A stretch of 37,594 nt of DNA from RGIG2041 sp045532715 (lineage in GTDB: Bacteria > Bacillota > Clostridia > UBA1381 > UMGS1253), in NCBI GenBank assembly GCA_045532715.1, contig JAZSGM010000125.1, positions 1-37,594 of the forward strand. The letters run 5' to 3'. Below the pieces are notes generated by a model. That model saw only the letters and a program-made list of their open reading frames with translations, was not told the origin of the DNA and searched no databases. This document shows positions 15,522 to 24,123 of this stretch, piece by piece; the first letter of the stretch is position 1, and every line of letters starts with the position of its first letter. The translations under genes were made by a program, and so were the position numbers.

Positions 15522-16868
15522 ATGACCGCAAAACAAATCATGACCGACAAAGAACACGAGAGGCTGCTGCAAGAAATTTTTTCATCGCAGCCACTCCACG
15601 GTGCGACAACGCTTACGATTGGCGATACGCCGTGTGCCGAGAATTTTTCAGGCTTCGGCGTTGCTATTACAGGGGCATCGTGCTATCTTTTAAGTAAGAT
15701 GGAACAAGACAAGCGCACTGCACTTTTAAAGCAAATCTATTCAAAGGACGGACTCGGTTTATCCGTCGGCAGACTCTCCATCGGCGCAAGCGACTATTCT
15801 GCCGAGTTGTATTCCTACGATGACGTGCCGTTTGACACGGAGCTTAAGCATTTCTCCATTGCGCACGATCTTACCTATGTCATCCCGATGATTCAAGAAA
15901 TTTTGAAAATCAATCCGGATTTATATTTATTCGCTTCCCCGTGGAGTCCGCCCGGCTGGATGAAAACCGGCGGCAGCCTCGGCGGCGGCTATATGCGAAA
16001 CGAGTTTGTTGACTGCTACGCAGAATATATCATAAAATACCTCAAAGCCTATGCCGAGCACAGCATTACCGTTCGTGCAATTACACCGCAGAACGAACCG
16101 GACACCTGGCAAGGCGGTCGTATGCCGGCTTGCGTATGGCATCCGGAAACGGAAGCGAATTTTATCCGTAGTCTGCGTGAAAAACTAAGACGCGAGGACA
16201 TGAACACCGAAATCTGGATATTTGACCACAATTTCAAAAACGCCGCACCCCGCGTATTGTGGGCGCTGGACAACTGCGCAGGGCTCAAGGAAAGCTGCAA
16301 CGCAGTCGCCTTCCATTACTACAGCGGCTGCATCGAGGATACATGCTGCATCAGAAAAGCGCATCCCGAACTGAAGCTGCATTTTACCGAGGGCGGTCCG
16401 CGCCTTTATGATAACTACGACACCGACTGGTGCAAGTGGGGCATGATGATAACCAAAGCGCTCACGCATGGCTACAGCTCCTTTACCGGCTGGAACCTCA
16501 TTTTAAATGAGCTCGGCGGTCCGAATGTCGGTCCGTTCTTCTGTGGCGGACTCGTGACGGAGCACAGCGTAACCGGCGAATTCAATTACAGCGGACAGTA
16601 TAAAGCCTTTGCACACATCGCACCGTATATAAACAAGGACAGCAAAATCTATCCGGTTACCGTAAATGACGCCTTCGGGCAAAGTATGGCGCAATACCCG
16701 AAGCTGCAACGCGAGGTTTGTGGCTTCCTGATTGAAAACAGCGGCGGAAAGCGCACGATGATTTTAATCAACCCAAACACGGATAAAGTGCAAACGCAGT
16801 TTTTCTTAAACGGCACCTGGTGGTACGCTGAGCTGATGACAGACAGCATTTCTACGCTTCTGTTCTGA
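15522..16868 (+). CDS. Glycoside hydrolase family 30 protein, cytoplasmic
   Basis: A 448-residue retaining glycosidase with the (beta/alpha)8 fold of family GH30 (glucosylceramidase, beta-1,6-glucanase and related activities). The acid/base Glu192 is in TPQNEP and the nucleophile Glu290 in LHFTEGG. FSGFGVAITGA near 42-52 and SPWSPPGWMKT near 139-149 are further family marks. A short beta domain closes the protein. No signal peptide is visible, so the enzyme should work inside the cell on imported oligosaccharides. AGGAGG lies 7 bases before the ATG. It is a one-gene unit driven by the divergent AraC regulator and closed by a terminator. No transporter accompanies it, and the exact substrate is not readable. 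Confidence 0.92.
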   Translation: MTAKQIMTDKEHERLLQEIFSSQPLHGATTLTIGDTPCAENFSGFGVAITGASCYLLSKMEQDKRTALLKQIYSKDGLGLSVGRLSIGASDYSAELYSYDDVPFDTELKHFSIAHDLTYVIPMIQEILKINPDLYLFASPWSPPGWMKTGGSLGGGYMRNEFVDCYAEYIIKYLKAYAEHSITVRAITPQNEPDTWQGGRMPACVWHPETEANFIRSLREKLRREDMNTEIWIFDHNFKNAAPRVLWALDNCAGLKESCNAVAFHYYSGCIEDTCCIRKAHPELKLHFTEGGPRLYDNYDTDWCKWGMMITKALTHGYSSFTGWNLILNELGGPNVGPFFCGGLVTEHSVTGEFNYSGQYKAFAHIAPYINKDSKIYPVTVNDAFGQSMAQYPKLQREVCGFLIENSGGKRTMILINPNTDKVQTQFFLNGTWWYAELMTDSISTLLF

Positions 16869-16872
16869 TATC

Positions 16873-16907
16873 AAAAAAGACTTTCGCAAAATGCGAAAGT
16901 CTTTTTT
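16873..16907. terminator. Bidirectional terminator between the GH30 gene and the his operon
   Basis: AAAAAAGACTTTCGC (16873-16887) pairs perfectly with GCGAAAGTCTTTTTT (16893-16907) around AAAAT. Runs of A and T on both sides allow it to serve the two convergent units. Its last base overlaps the stop codon of the last his gene. Confidence 0.9.
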
Positions 16908-17677
16908 CAAATCTCAAATCCGATTTCTTTTGCCATTGCCGCCGCTTCTTTGTAGCCACAGCAAAGGCTGTCCGTATTATGCGCATCACTGCACAGTATG
17001 ATTTTACCGCCATTTTTATAGATATACTCCAGCTGCGCCTTCGACGGATACGGCGTCGTGCGATACCCACGTGAAATCGCGCCGGTGTTGATTTCAAACG
17101 GACGGTTATACGGCAAAAGCTTATCCATCGCCTTCTGCCACGCCGCAATATAGCGCGGATGATTTTCATCGAAAATCGGTGTCTTTTCATTAAACTTAGT
17201 AAGCAAATCAAAATGCCCGATGATATCTGCGCCGGTCACATAAAGCACATCGCCGACCAAAGCAAAGTAATCCTCTGCAAAGCCCATTGCATCGCCGCCG
17301 TAATGCTTTTTCAATTCATCCTGCAAATAGTCCGCATTCCAATCTACATCAATATATACATCACCTTTTTTGACATAGTGCACCGAACCGAGTGCATAGT
17401 CAAAACCGTCGGTTGACTCTGTACCGAAATAATCCTGCTCTACGCCGCACAAAAGCACAATTTTGTCCTTGTACTTTTCCTTTAGTGCCGCAATTTCTGC
17501 TTGAAAGGCTTTGATATCCTTTTTTTTGACGCAGTATCTTTCGTCAAACGCCGTATGCGAATGCGTGCAAATACCGATGTGCGTCATTCCTTTTTCAATG
17601 GCGGCAAGCACCATTTCCTCTGCAGAATTGCTGCCGTCGCAGTAGGTAGTGTGCATATGAAAATCACGAAACATCAT
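16907..17677 (-). CDS. hisK: Histidinol-phosphatase, PHP family
   Basis: It removes phosphate from L-histidinol phosphate, the step between HisC and HisD. This is the PHP-fold, metal-dependent type (HisK/HisJ), unrelated to the HAD domain of E. coli HisB. The 256 residues carry the metal-binding FHMHTTYCDGS near 6-16, THSH near 38-41, GVEQDYF near 78-84, and the late DAHN in CSDAHNTD. Its ATG overlaps the hisIE stop as ATGA, so it is translationally coupled. It is the last gene of the his operon. Confidence 0.93.
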   Translation of the reverse strand: MMFRDFHMHTTYCDGSNSAEEMVLAAIEKGMTHIGICTHSHTAFDERYCVKKKDIKAFQAEIAALKEKYKDKIVLLCGVEQDYFGTESTDGFDYALGSVHYVKKGDVYIDVDWNADYLQDELKKHYGGDAMGFAEDYFALVGDVLYVTGADIIGHFDLLTKFNEKTPIFDENHPRYIAAWQKAMDKLLPYNRPFEINTGAISRGYRTTPYPSKAQLEYIYKNGGKIILCSDAHNTDSLCCGYKEAAAMAKEIGFEI

Positions 17678-18324
17678 TGTGTCATCTTCTCCTGCTTTAC
17701 CTTATGGTCGATTACATGGCGACCTGCAAGCTCGCGGTGAATGTCCTCGAGCGAGATGCCCATTTCAATCATAAGCACCATCACATGATATGCAAGGTCT
17801 GCAATCTCGTAAATTGTTTCCTTTTTATCGTCTGCCTTGCCGGCGATAATCACCTCAGTGCACTCCTCGCCGACCTTCTTCAAAATCTTGTCGATGCCCT
17901 TTTCAAACAGAAAGGTTGTATAAGAGCCTTCCTTTTTCTCAATCTTTCTGCCAACCAGCATCTCCATCAAGCCCTCGAGCGTAAACTCATGCAGCTCTTC
18001 GCTTTCCCAAACCGGATTGGTAAAGCAAGAATCTGTTCCCTTATGGCAGGCAGGCCCCGTCTTTTCCACAACAACCACAAGCGCATCATTGTCGCAATCC
18101 GCCGTAATAGATACGATATTTTGCACATTGCCGCTGGTTTCGCCCTTGCGCCATAATTCCTGACGCGAACGACTCCAAAAGCACGTTCTGCCTTCCTTTA
18201 TCGAAATTTCAAGGCTTTCTTTATTCATATAGGCAACCGTCAGCACCTTTTTTGTGATGGCATCCACCACAACTGCCGGGATTAAGCCCTTTTCATCAAA
18301 TTTCAGTTCATTTATGTTTAACAT
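17674..18324 (-). CDS. hisIE: Bifunctional phosphoribosyl-AMP cyclohydrolase / phosphoribosyl-ATP pyrophosphatase
   Basis: Catalyses steps 2 and 3 of histidine synthesis. The HisI domain (about 1-110) contains GRTCFWSRSRQELW and the zinc site CDNDALVVVVEKTGPACH with GTDSCF. The HisE domain (about 115-205) contains EKGIDKILKKVGEECTEVI and the helical YEIADLAYHVMVLM. At 216 residues it is a standard fused HisIE. GGAGGAAG follows the hisF stop 13 bases upstream, and the 3' end overlaps hisK by four bases. Confidence 0.97.
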   Translation of the reverse strand: MLNINELKFDEKGLIPAVVVDAITKKVLTVAYMNKESLEISIKEGRTCFWSRSRQELWRKGETSGNVQNIVSITADCDNDALVVVVEKTGPACHKGTDSCFTNPVWESEELHEFTLEGLMEMLVGRKIEKKEGSYTTFLFEKGIDKILKKVGEECTEVIIAGKADDKKETIYEIADLAYHVMVLMIEMGISLEDIHRELAGRHVIDHKVKQEKMTQ

Positions 18325-18337
18325 TTTGTCTTCCTCC

Positions 18338-19096
18338 TTACAAGCGCATATCTATGCCGCTGTTGCGCAGCGTCTGCTTTAAGTCGCTGATTTTTACTTC
18401 ACCAAAATGAAAAATCGAAGCCGCAAGCCCCGCATCCACCTTCGGCAGCGTTTTAAACAGCGTCACAAAATCTTCGATGCACCCTGCACCGCCAGATGCA
18501 ATGACCGGCACATCCACCGCATTACATACGGCATCAAGCATTTCCAAGTCAAAACCCTGCTTTACGCCATCGGTATCAATCGAATTTAAAACGACCTCAC
18601 CTGCGCCGTTGCCAACACAGCGGCGAATCCATTCAATTGCTTCCATACCGGTGTTTTCTCTGCCGCCCTTGGCAAACACACGAAATACGCCGTCTACGCG
18701 TTTTACGTCTGCAGAAATTACAACGCATTGATCGCCATAGCGTTTAGCTGCTTCATAAATCAAGTCCGGATTTTTAATTGCGCCGGAATTGACGCTGACC
18801 TTATCTGCGCCGCATTTTAATACGCGGTCAAAATCATCTACGGTATTGATACCGCCGCCGACCGTGAGCGGAATAAAAATGGTGCGCGCAACCTCGCAGA
18901 GGATGTCCGTAAACAGCGCGCGCCCCTCCGCAGATGCGGTGATATCATAAAACACCAATTCATCTGCGCCGTTATCACTGTAGTATTTTGCAAGGCTGAC
19001 CGGATTGGACACATCGTTTAAGCCTTCAAAATTCACACCCTTGACCACGCGTCCGTTCTTCACATCCAGACAAGGAATAATTCTTTTGGTTATCAT
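18338..19096 (-). CDS. hisF: Imidazole glycerol phosphate synthase, cyclase subunit
   Basis: HisF takes ammonia from HisH and converts PRFAR to imidazole-glycerol phosphate and AICAR. The 252-residue (beta/alpha)8 barrel begins MITKRIIPCLDVKNGRVVKG, with the catalytic Asp11, and has ISADVKRVDG near 127-136 holding the second catalytic Asp. VGGGI and ASGGAG are the two phosphate loops. The ATG overlaps the hisA stop as ATGA. Confidence 0.97.
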   Translation of the reverse strand: MITKRIIPCLDVKNGRVVKGVNFEGLNDVSNPVSLAKYYSDNGADELVFYDITASAEGRALFTDILCEVARTIFIPLTVGGGINTVDDFDRVLKCGADKVSVNSGAIKNPDLIYEAAKRYGDQCVVISADVKRVDGVFRVFAKGGRENTGMEAIEWIRRCVGNGAGEVVLNSIDTDGVKQGFDLEMLDAVCNAVDVPVIASGGAGCIEDFVTLFKTLPKVDAGLAASIFHFGEVKISDLKQTLRNSGIDMRL

Positions 19097-19806
19097 TTCG
19101 CCACCTCAATTGCCTTTTTCAAATCAATCGCTTTTGTATAATACGCTTTTCCGATAATCGCACCGTAGATATCGAGCGCCGCAAGCCGCTCTACATCCTC
19201 GATGGAGGATACGCCACCCGATGCAACAATCTGCATAGCAAACTGTTCGCTGAGCTGACGGTACAGCTCGTGGTTGGTACCCATCATTGCGCCGTCCTTG
19301 GAAATATCGGTGCAAATCAAGGTTTTTACGCCGATTTCCTGCATCTTTTTACAAAAATCAAAACATTCGTATTCGCTTTTTTCTATCCAGCCCTTAATGG
19401 CTACATAGCCGTCCTTAATATCGGCACCGACCGCAATCTTTTCTCCGTATTTTTCAACGGCGCTGCGCAAAAAAGCTTCATCCTGCACCGCCGCCGTTCC
19501 CAAAATTACGCGGTCAATCCCGGCGGAAATGTACTTTTCAATCGTTTCCATACTGCGGATGCCGCCGCCGATTTCCGAAAACAGACCTGTTGCGGAAATA
19601 ATCTTTTTTACGGTCTCCAGATTTGGCGTATCACCGTTTTTTGCACCCTCCAAATCCACAATATGAATATGTGTCGCCCCCTGCGCTTCAAAATCCAATG
19701 CGATTTCCCAGGGCTTGTCACTGTAGACGGTCATTTGGTCGTAATCGCCCTTAAACAAGCGCACTGCCTTACCGTCGTATAAATCTATTGCCGGAAAAAT
19801 ATGCAT
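19093..19806 (-). CDS. hisA: ProFAR isomerase (phosphoribosylformimino-AICAR-P isomerase)
   Basis: HisA isomerises ProFAR to PRFAR. From the chosen start the protein has 237 residues, the normal size. MHIFPAIDLYDGKAVRL contains the catalytic Asp8, and ICTDISKDGAMMGTN the second Asp; GGGIRS and ASGGVSS are the phosphate loops. The frame is open for 53 more codons upstream, but that stretch is Arg-rich nonsense crossing a palindromic repeat. GAGG lies 6 bases before the ATG at 19804-19806, which fixes the start. It is the only gene in the operon separated from its neighbour (hisH) by more than about 15 bases. Confidence 0.96.
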   Translation of the reverse strand: MHIFPAIDLYDGKAVRLFKGDYDQMTVYSDKPWEIALDFEAQGATHIHIVDLEGAKNGDTPNLETVKKIISATGLFSEIGGGIRSMETIEKYISAGIDRVILGTAAVQDEAFLRSAVEKYGEKIAVGADIKDGYVAIKGWIEKSEYECFDFCKKMQEIGVKTLICTDISKDGAMMGTNHELYRQLSEQFAMQIVASGGVSSIEDVERLAALDIYGAIIGKAYYTKAIDLKKAIEVAK

Positions 19807-19857
19807 AATCATCCTCTTTTCAACATTGCAGTTTTTGTAAATAAGTTGCCTTAACAC

Positions 19858-19960
19858 CGACCGAAGAAAATTTTCGCAGATTGTGCGCAAGCGCGATTGC
19901 CGCGTACTACGTGTACGCAAGCGAGCGGGCGCGCATAAGATGCGGAAATTTAATCGGTCG
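19858..19960. repeat. 103-bp imperfect palindromic element between hisH and hisA
   Basis: The outer arms CGACCGA (19858-19864) and TCGGTCG (19954-19960) match exactly. Inside them AAATTTTCGCA pairs with TGCGGAAATTT except for one G-T, and TGCGC pairs with GCGCA. The centre holds GCGTAC-TACGT-GTACGC (19902-19918). The hisH stop codon lies inside the right arm. It looks like a dispersed palindromic (REP- or MITE-like) repeat; no second copy is in this window. Confidence 0.7.
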
Positions 19961-20561
19961 TACAAAATGCTCTTAAAATATTTAACCCAACATTCCCGCT
20001 TTTCTCAGGATGAAATTGGCATCCGTAAACATTACCATTTGCGACTGCCGCGGTCAAATCCGCACCGTATTCTGCCGTTGCGATGGTGCTTTCATCGCAG
20101 TTTGCACCGTAGAACGAGTGCACAAAATATACATAGTCGCCATCCTCCAGATAGCGGAACAGCTCGTTTTCTTTTGTAAACTTTAACGCATTCCAGCCGA
20201 TATGCGGCACCTTCAGTCCCTCGCCGATAACCTCGCGAATCGAACGGATTTCGCCCGGAATTAAGCCAAGTCCCTCATGCTCGCCATATTCATAGCTTTT
20301 GTCGAACAAAAGCTGCATCCCAAGGCAGATGCCCAAAAGCGGTTTGCCGCCCTTTGCCTCTTCAATCACAATCTTGTCAAGACCGCTCTCACGCAGCTTT
20401 GCAGCCGCATCACCGAACGCGCCAACGCCCGGCAATATAATTTTGTCAGCGGCGCGAATCACCTCTGCCTCCCCGGTTACAACCGCTTCGGCGCCGATGG
20501 CCGCCAGCGAGCTTTTCAGGGAAAACAGATTGCCTACACCGTAATCTATAATTGCTACCAA
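19950..20561 (-). CDS. hisH: Imidazole glycerol phosphate synthase, glutaminase subunit
   Basis: HisH hydrolyses glutamine and channels ammonia to HisF. It is a class I glutamine amidotransferase with the nucleophile Cys in LLGICLGMQLL and the His/Glu pair in CQFHPEKSG. I place the start at the TTG at 20559-20561, because AAAGGAG stands 9 bases before it and the protein then begins at VAIIDYGVGN like other HisH, 203 residues in all. The start is one base after the hisB stop. The last residues (T, D) and the stop come from the palindromic repeat, so the natural C-terminus may have been altered when the element arrived. Confidence 0.95.
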   Translation of the reverse strand: MVAIIDYGVGNLFSLKSSLAAIGAEAVVTGEAEVIRAADKIILPGVGAFGDAAAKLRESGLDKIVIEEAKGGKPLLGICLGMQLLFDKSYEYGEHEGLGLIPGEIRSIREVIGEGLKVPHIGWNALKFTKENELFRYLEDGDYVYFVHSFYGANCDESTIATAEYGADLTAAVANGNVYGCQFHPEKSGNVGLNILRAFCTTD

Positions 20562-20562
20562 A

Positions 20563-21153
20563 TTAAAGCACTCCTTTTGTGGACGGAATTTCATTTGCCG
20601 CATCTGCATCAATCTTTACGGCTGCGCGCAGACTTCTTGCAACCGACTTAAATGCACCCTCGATGATATGATGTGCATTTGTGCCTGCCATCTGCTTTAT
20701 ATGCAAGGTCACCTCTGCATTGCGTACAAAGCCGTACCAGAACTCTTCAACCAGCTCTGTATCAAAACTGCCGACCTTTGCCGTTGGAATTTCAAGTCCA
20801 TAGGCAAGATAGCTTCTGCCCGAAAAATCCACCGCGCTTAGCACAAGTGCTTCATCCATCGGCAAAAGCATACTGCCGTAACGCACAATACCGCGTTTTT
20901 CGCCGAGTGCCTCAGCAAACGCCTTGCCCAGGCAAATGCCGATATCCTCTGCCGTGTGGTGATCGTCGACATAAGTATCGCCCTTGCAGATCAGATTCAA
21001 ATCAAATCTGCCGTGCTTTGCAAACAGCGTCAGCATATGGTCCAAAAAGCCACAACCGGTATCAATTTCACTTTTACCCGTACCGTCAATATTGAGTTTC
21101 AACGCAATATCCGTTTCCGCAGTTTTGCGGTTGATTTCACTTGTACGCAGCAT
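20563..21153 (-). CDS. hisB: Imidazoleglycerol-phosphate dehydratase
   Basis: Dehydrates imidazole-glycerol phosphate to imidazole-acetol phosphate. The 196-residue monofunctional form has the two metal-binding repeats: CGFLDHMLTLFAKHG near 38-52 and VDDHHTAEDIGI near 62-73. The second half repeats this with TNAHHIIEGAFK near 160-171. No phosphatase domain is fused, so HisK supplies that step. GGAGG inside the end of hisC drives the ATG, 2 bases after the hisC stop. Confidence 0.97.
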   Translation of the reverse strand: MLRTSEINRKTAETDIALKLNIDGTGKSEIDTGCGFLDHMLTLFAKHGRFDLNLICKGDTYVDDHHTAEDIGICLGKAFAEALGEKRGIVRYGSMLLPMDEALVLSAVDFSGRSYLAYGLEIPTAKVGSFDTELVEEFWYGFVRNAEVTLHIKQMAGTNAHHIIEGAFKSVARSLRAAVKIDADAANEIPSTKGVL

Positions 21154-21155
21154 AA

Positions 21156-22217
21156 TTATTCCTCCAAAATCTTTTTTATCTCCGAAATCAGGCTTTCCAT
21201 CTGCGCTTTTGTTCCTATAGTGATGCGGTTAAAGTCGCTGATTTCCTTTTTATCAAAATGCCGCACCAGAATGCCGGCATCCTTCAATTTCAAATATAAA
21301 TCCTTGCCGTCAATCCCCGGATGCTTTGCAAACACGAAATTTGTTTTGCTGTCCAAAACTGTAAAGCCCAAATCACGGAGCGCGCTTGTTGTATACGCAC
21401 GGTTTTCGATGATGGTCTTGCAGTTTTGCATATTGTATTCGTCATCTTCAATGCAGCCAAGACCTGCCGCCTGCGTCATGGAATTGACATTGTACGGATT
21501 GGTCGAATACTTAATCGTATTCAAATCCGCAATCAATGCTTTACAGCCCACGCCGAAGCCGAGACGCGCACCCGCCATCGAGCGGGACTTGGAAAACGTC
21601 TGTGTCACGAGCAGGTTGTCATATTTGTGAATCAAATCCACGCAGCTCTCGCCACCGAAATCGACATAGGCTTCGTCGACAATGACAACATTATCCGGAT
21701 TGTTTTTAATGATTTTCTCAATCTCCGCCTTTGGCAATGCAATGCCCGTCGGCGCATTCGGATTGGCAATCACGATGGTTTTACCGACGCCGATGTAATC
21801 ATTTACATCGATTGTAAAATCACCTTTAAGCGGGATTTCTTCATATGGAATACCGTTCAATGCCGCAAACACCGGATAAAACCCATAGGTAATGTTTGCA
21901 AATACAGCCGGATGCGTTTCGTCGCAAAAAGCCAGAAACGCGAAATTTAAAATCTCGTCCGATCCGTTAGTTAAAAGCACTTCATCAAAGTCTACGCCGA
22001 GACGGTCTGCCACCGCCTGCGTGAGTTTCTTTGCCGTCGGATCACAGTAAAGCTGCATATTTTTTGCAGCCTCCGCCGCATACGCCTGTGCCTTCGCACT
22101 CGGCGGAAACGGCGAGTCATTTGTATTTAATTTTATATAGCTTTTCATCTGTCGCGGCTGCTCACCCGGCGTATACGGTACCAGGCCGGCATGCCTTGCA
22201 CTGAAAAATCTGCTCAT
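21156..22217 (-). CDS. hisC: Histidinol-phosphate aminotransferase
   Basis: A PLP-dependent class I/II aminotransferase that converts imidazole-acetol phosphate and glutamate to histidinol phosphate. The PLP lysine is in QTFSKSRSMAGARLGFG. NANNPTG-type contacts appear as ANPNAPTG, and VIVDEAYVDFGG holds the cofactor Asp. I chose the ATG at 22215-22217, 353 residues, because GAGGAG is 7 bases before it; the GTG at 22224-22226 overlaps the hisD stop but sits on the ribosome site. Confidence 0.95.
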   Translation of the reverse strand: MSRFFSARHAGLVPYTPGEQPRQMKSYIKLNTNDSPFPPSAKAQAYAAEAAKNMQLYCDPTAKKLTQAVADRLGVDFDEVLLTNGSDEILNFAFLAFCDETHPAVFANITYGFYPVFAALNGIPYEEIPLKGDFTIDVNDYIGVGKTIVIANPNAPTGIALPKAEIEKIIKNNPDNVVIVDEAYVDFGGESCVDLIHKYDNLLVTQTFSKSRSMAGARLGFGVGCKALIADLNTIKYSTNPYNVNSMTQAAGLGCIEDDEYNMQNCKTIIENRAYTTSALRDLGFTVLDSKTNFVFAKHPGIDGKDLYLKLKDAGILVRHFDKKEISDFNRITIGTKAQMESLISEIKKILEE

Positions 22218-22222
22218 TTGTT

Positions 22223-23497
22223 TCACTCCTCGAAACGGATGGTTGCACTCTTAGCATGGGCGGTTAAACCTTCCTTTTCCGCAAAATATGCCACATCCTC
22301 CGCCACACGGGCAAGTGCATCTCTTGTATAGTAGGTGTACTGTGTTTTTTTCACAAAATCATCCACCGACAATGGGCTCGAAAACTTCGCCGTACCGCAG
22401 GTTGGCAAGGTGTGATTCGGACCGGCAAAATAGTCACCGAGCGCCTCCGGACAATTTCTGCCCATAAAGATGGAGCCGGCATGACGGATGCTGTCCAAAT
22501 AGTCAAACGGATTGTCCACACAAAGCTCCAGATGCTCCGGCGCAATATCGTTTGCAATCTCAATGGCGCGCATCAAAGTATCCGCTACAATGATTTTGCC
22601 GTTGGTATCAATCGAAACTCTTGCAATCTCTGCGCGCGAAAGCTGCGGAATCTGCGCTTCAAGCTCTGCCTGCACAGCCTTTGCAAGTTCTATACTGTCT
22701 GTTACGAGCACAGCGCTTGCCATTTTATCATGTTCTGCCTGAGAAAGCAAGTCCGCCGCAACATGCTTCGGGTTAGCTTTGCCGTCTGCCAGAACCAATA
22801 TTTCACTCGGGCCGGCAATCATATCAATAGAAACTGCACCGAATACCTGCTTTTTCGCTTCTGCAACATACGCGTTGCCCGGACCGACAATCTTATCCAC
22901 CTTCGGCACACTCTCCGTGCCGTAGGCAAGCGCGGCAATCGCCTGCGCCCCGCCGAGCTTAAAGATTTTATCTACGCCGGCAATCGAAGCCGCCGCCAGA
23001 ATCACCGGATTGATTTTACCGTCCTTGCCCGGCGGAGAAACCATAACCACCTCGCGCACGCCGGCAATTTTTGCCGGGATTGCATCCATCAGCACCGTGG
23101 ATGGGTACGCTGCCGTGCCGCCCGGTACATACAAGCCCGCGCGATCCACCGGAATGACCTTCTGTCCGATAACAATACCGTTTTCATCATTGATGATAAA
23201 GCTGGTACGCACCTGCTTTTCATGAAATTTGCGGATATTTGACGCCGCCTTTTCCAGAATTTCAATAAATTTCGGTTCCACCGATGCACGCGCCTGCGCA
23301 ATTTCCTCTTTTGTTACCGCAAGGCTTTCAAGCTTTGCACCGTCAAACTTCTCACAGTATGTCAAAAGCGCCTTATCGCCATTTGCTCGCACGTCTGCGA
23401 TAATTTCACTGACTGTTTTTTCCACGCCCTCACTTGAGGTCGAGCGGATAAATATTTCACTGTGGTCAATCTGACCGTATTCTAAAATGCGAATCAT
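22223..23497 (-). CDS. hisD: Histidinol dehydrogenase
   Basis: A zinc enzyme that oxidises histidinol twice with NAD to histidine. The 424 residues include the Zn and catalytic features: GPGNAYVAEAKKQVFG, SEILVLAD, LLSQAEHD (Zn His) and the IAPEHLEL motif with the catalytic Glu-His pair. The GSIFMGRNCPEALGDYFAGPNHTLPT block is near the C-terminus. The ATG overlaps the hisG stop as ATGA, with GGAGG in the end of hisG. Confidence 0.97.
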   Translation of the reverse strand: MIRILEYGQIDHSEIFIRSTSSEGVEKTVSEIIADVRANGDKALLTYCEKFDGAKLESLAVTKEEIAQARASVEPKFIEILEKAASNIRKFHEKQVRTSFIINDENGIVIGQKVIPVDRAGLYVPGGTAAYPSTVLMDAIPAKIAGVREVVMVSPPGKDGKINPVILAAASIAGVDKIFKLGGAQAIAALAYGTESVPKVDKIVGPGNAYVAEAKKQVFGAVSIDMIAGPSEILVLADGKANPKHVAADLLSQAEHDKMASAVLVTDSIELAKAVQAELEAQIPQLSRAEIARVSIDTNGKIIVADTLMRAIEIANDIAPEHLELCVDNPFDYLDSIRHAGSIFMGRNCPEALGDYFAGPNHTLPTCGTAKFSSPLSVDDFVKKTQYTYYTRDALARVAEDVAYFAEKEGLTAHAKSATIRFEE

Positions 23498-24123
23498 TTT
23501 TCTGCCTCCACCTGTGCGCTGAGACTGCTTAAAATATCCTGCATCAGCGCATTTTTGAATTTAAAACTCGGCTTGTTTGCTATCAGCCTTGCGCTGATGG
23601 GCATAATGCTTTCAAAAACTTCAAGGTTGTTTTCCTTTAAGGTCGAGCCGGTTTCCACAATATCTACAATCACATCGGACAAATCCAGAATCGGCGCAAT
23701 CTCAATAGAACCGTTCAAATGGATAATATCAATATCTCTGCCCTGCGATGCATAATATGTTTTAGCAATATTGGTAAATTTCGTCGCTACTCGCAGCGTC
23801 TTTTCCGGGTTGTCGCGAAAACCCTTCTTTGCAGCGACCGCCATACGGCATTTGCCCAAATCCAGATCCAAAAGCTCATACACGTCCGGTGCATACTCTG
23901 CCAAAATATCCTTGCCGGCAACACCAATGTCCGCCGCGCCACGCTCAACATAAATCGCTACATCAGACGGCTTTACCCAAAAGTAACGCACCTGCTTTTC
24001 TTCATTTTCAAAAATCAGCTTGCGTCCCGGCTCATGAATGGCAGGACACTCATAGCCTGCTTTTTCAAACATGGCATATACTTTTTCGCCGAGTCTGCCC
24101 TTCGGCAGTGCAATATTAAGCAT
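23494..24123 (-). CDS. hisG: ATP phosphoribosyltransferase, short form
   Basis: Commits ATP and PRPP to histidine synthesis. At 209 residues it is the short HisG that lacks the C-terminal ACT-like histidine-sensing domain and needs HisZ, encoded just upstream. Visible are LNIALPKGRLGEK at the N-terminus and the PRPP loop near DIVETGSTLKENNL. I prefer the ATG at 24121-24123, which gives the family start MLNIALPKG and overlaps the end of hisZ by eight bases. An in-frame TTG nine bases upstream, four bases after GGAG, is the alternative. Confidence 0.95.
   Translation of the reverse strand: MLNIALPKGRLGEKVYAMFEKAGYECPAIHEPGRKLIFENEEKQVRYFWVKPSDVAIYVERGAADIGVAGKDILAEYAPDVYELLDLDLGKCRMAVAAKKGFRDNPEKTLRVATKFTNIAKTYYASQGRDIDIIHLNGSIEIAPILDLSDVIVDIVETGSTLKENNLEVFESIMPISARLIANKPSFKFKNALMQDILSSLSAQVEAEK

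Noticed and set aside
19807..19965. The 53-codon N-terminal extension of hisA
   Set aside because: It crosses the palindromic repeat, is Arg-rich without similarity to HisA, and the good ribosome site is at the internal ATG.
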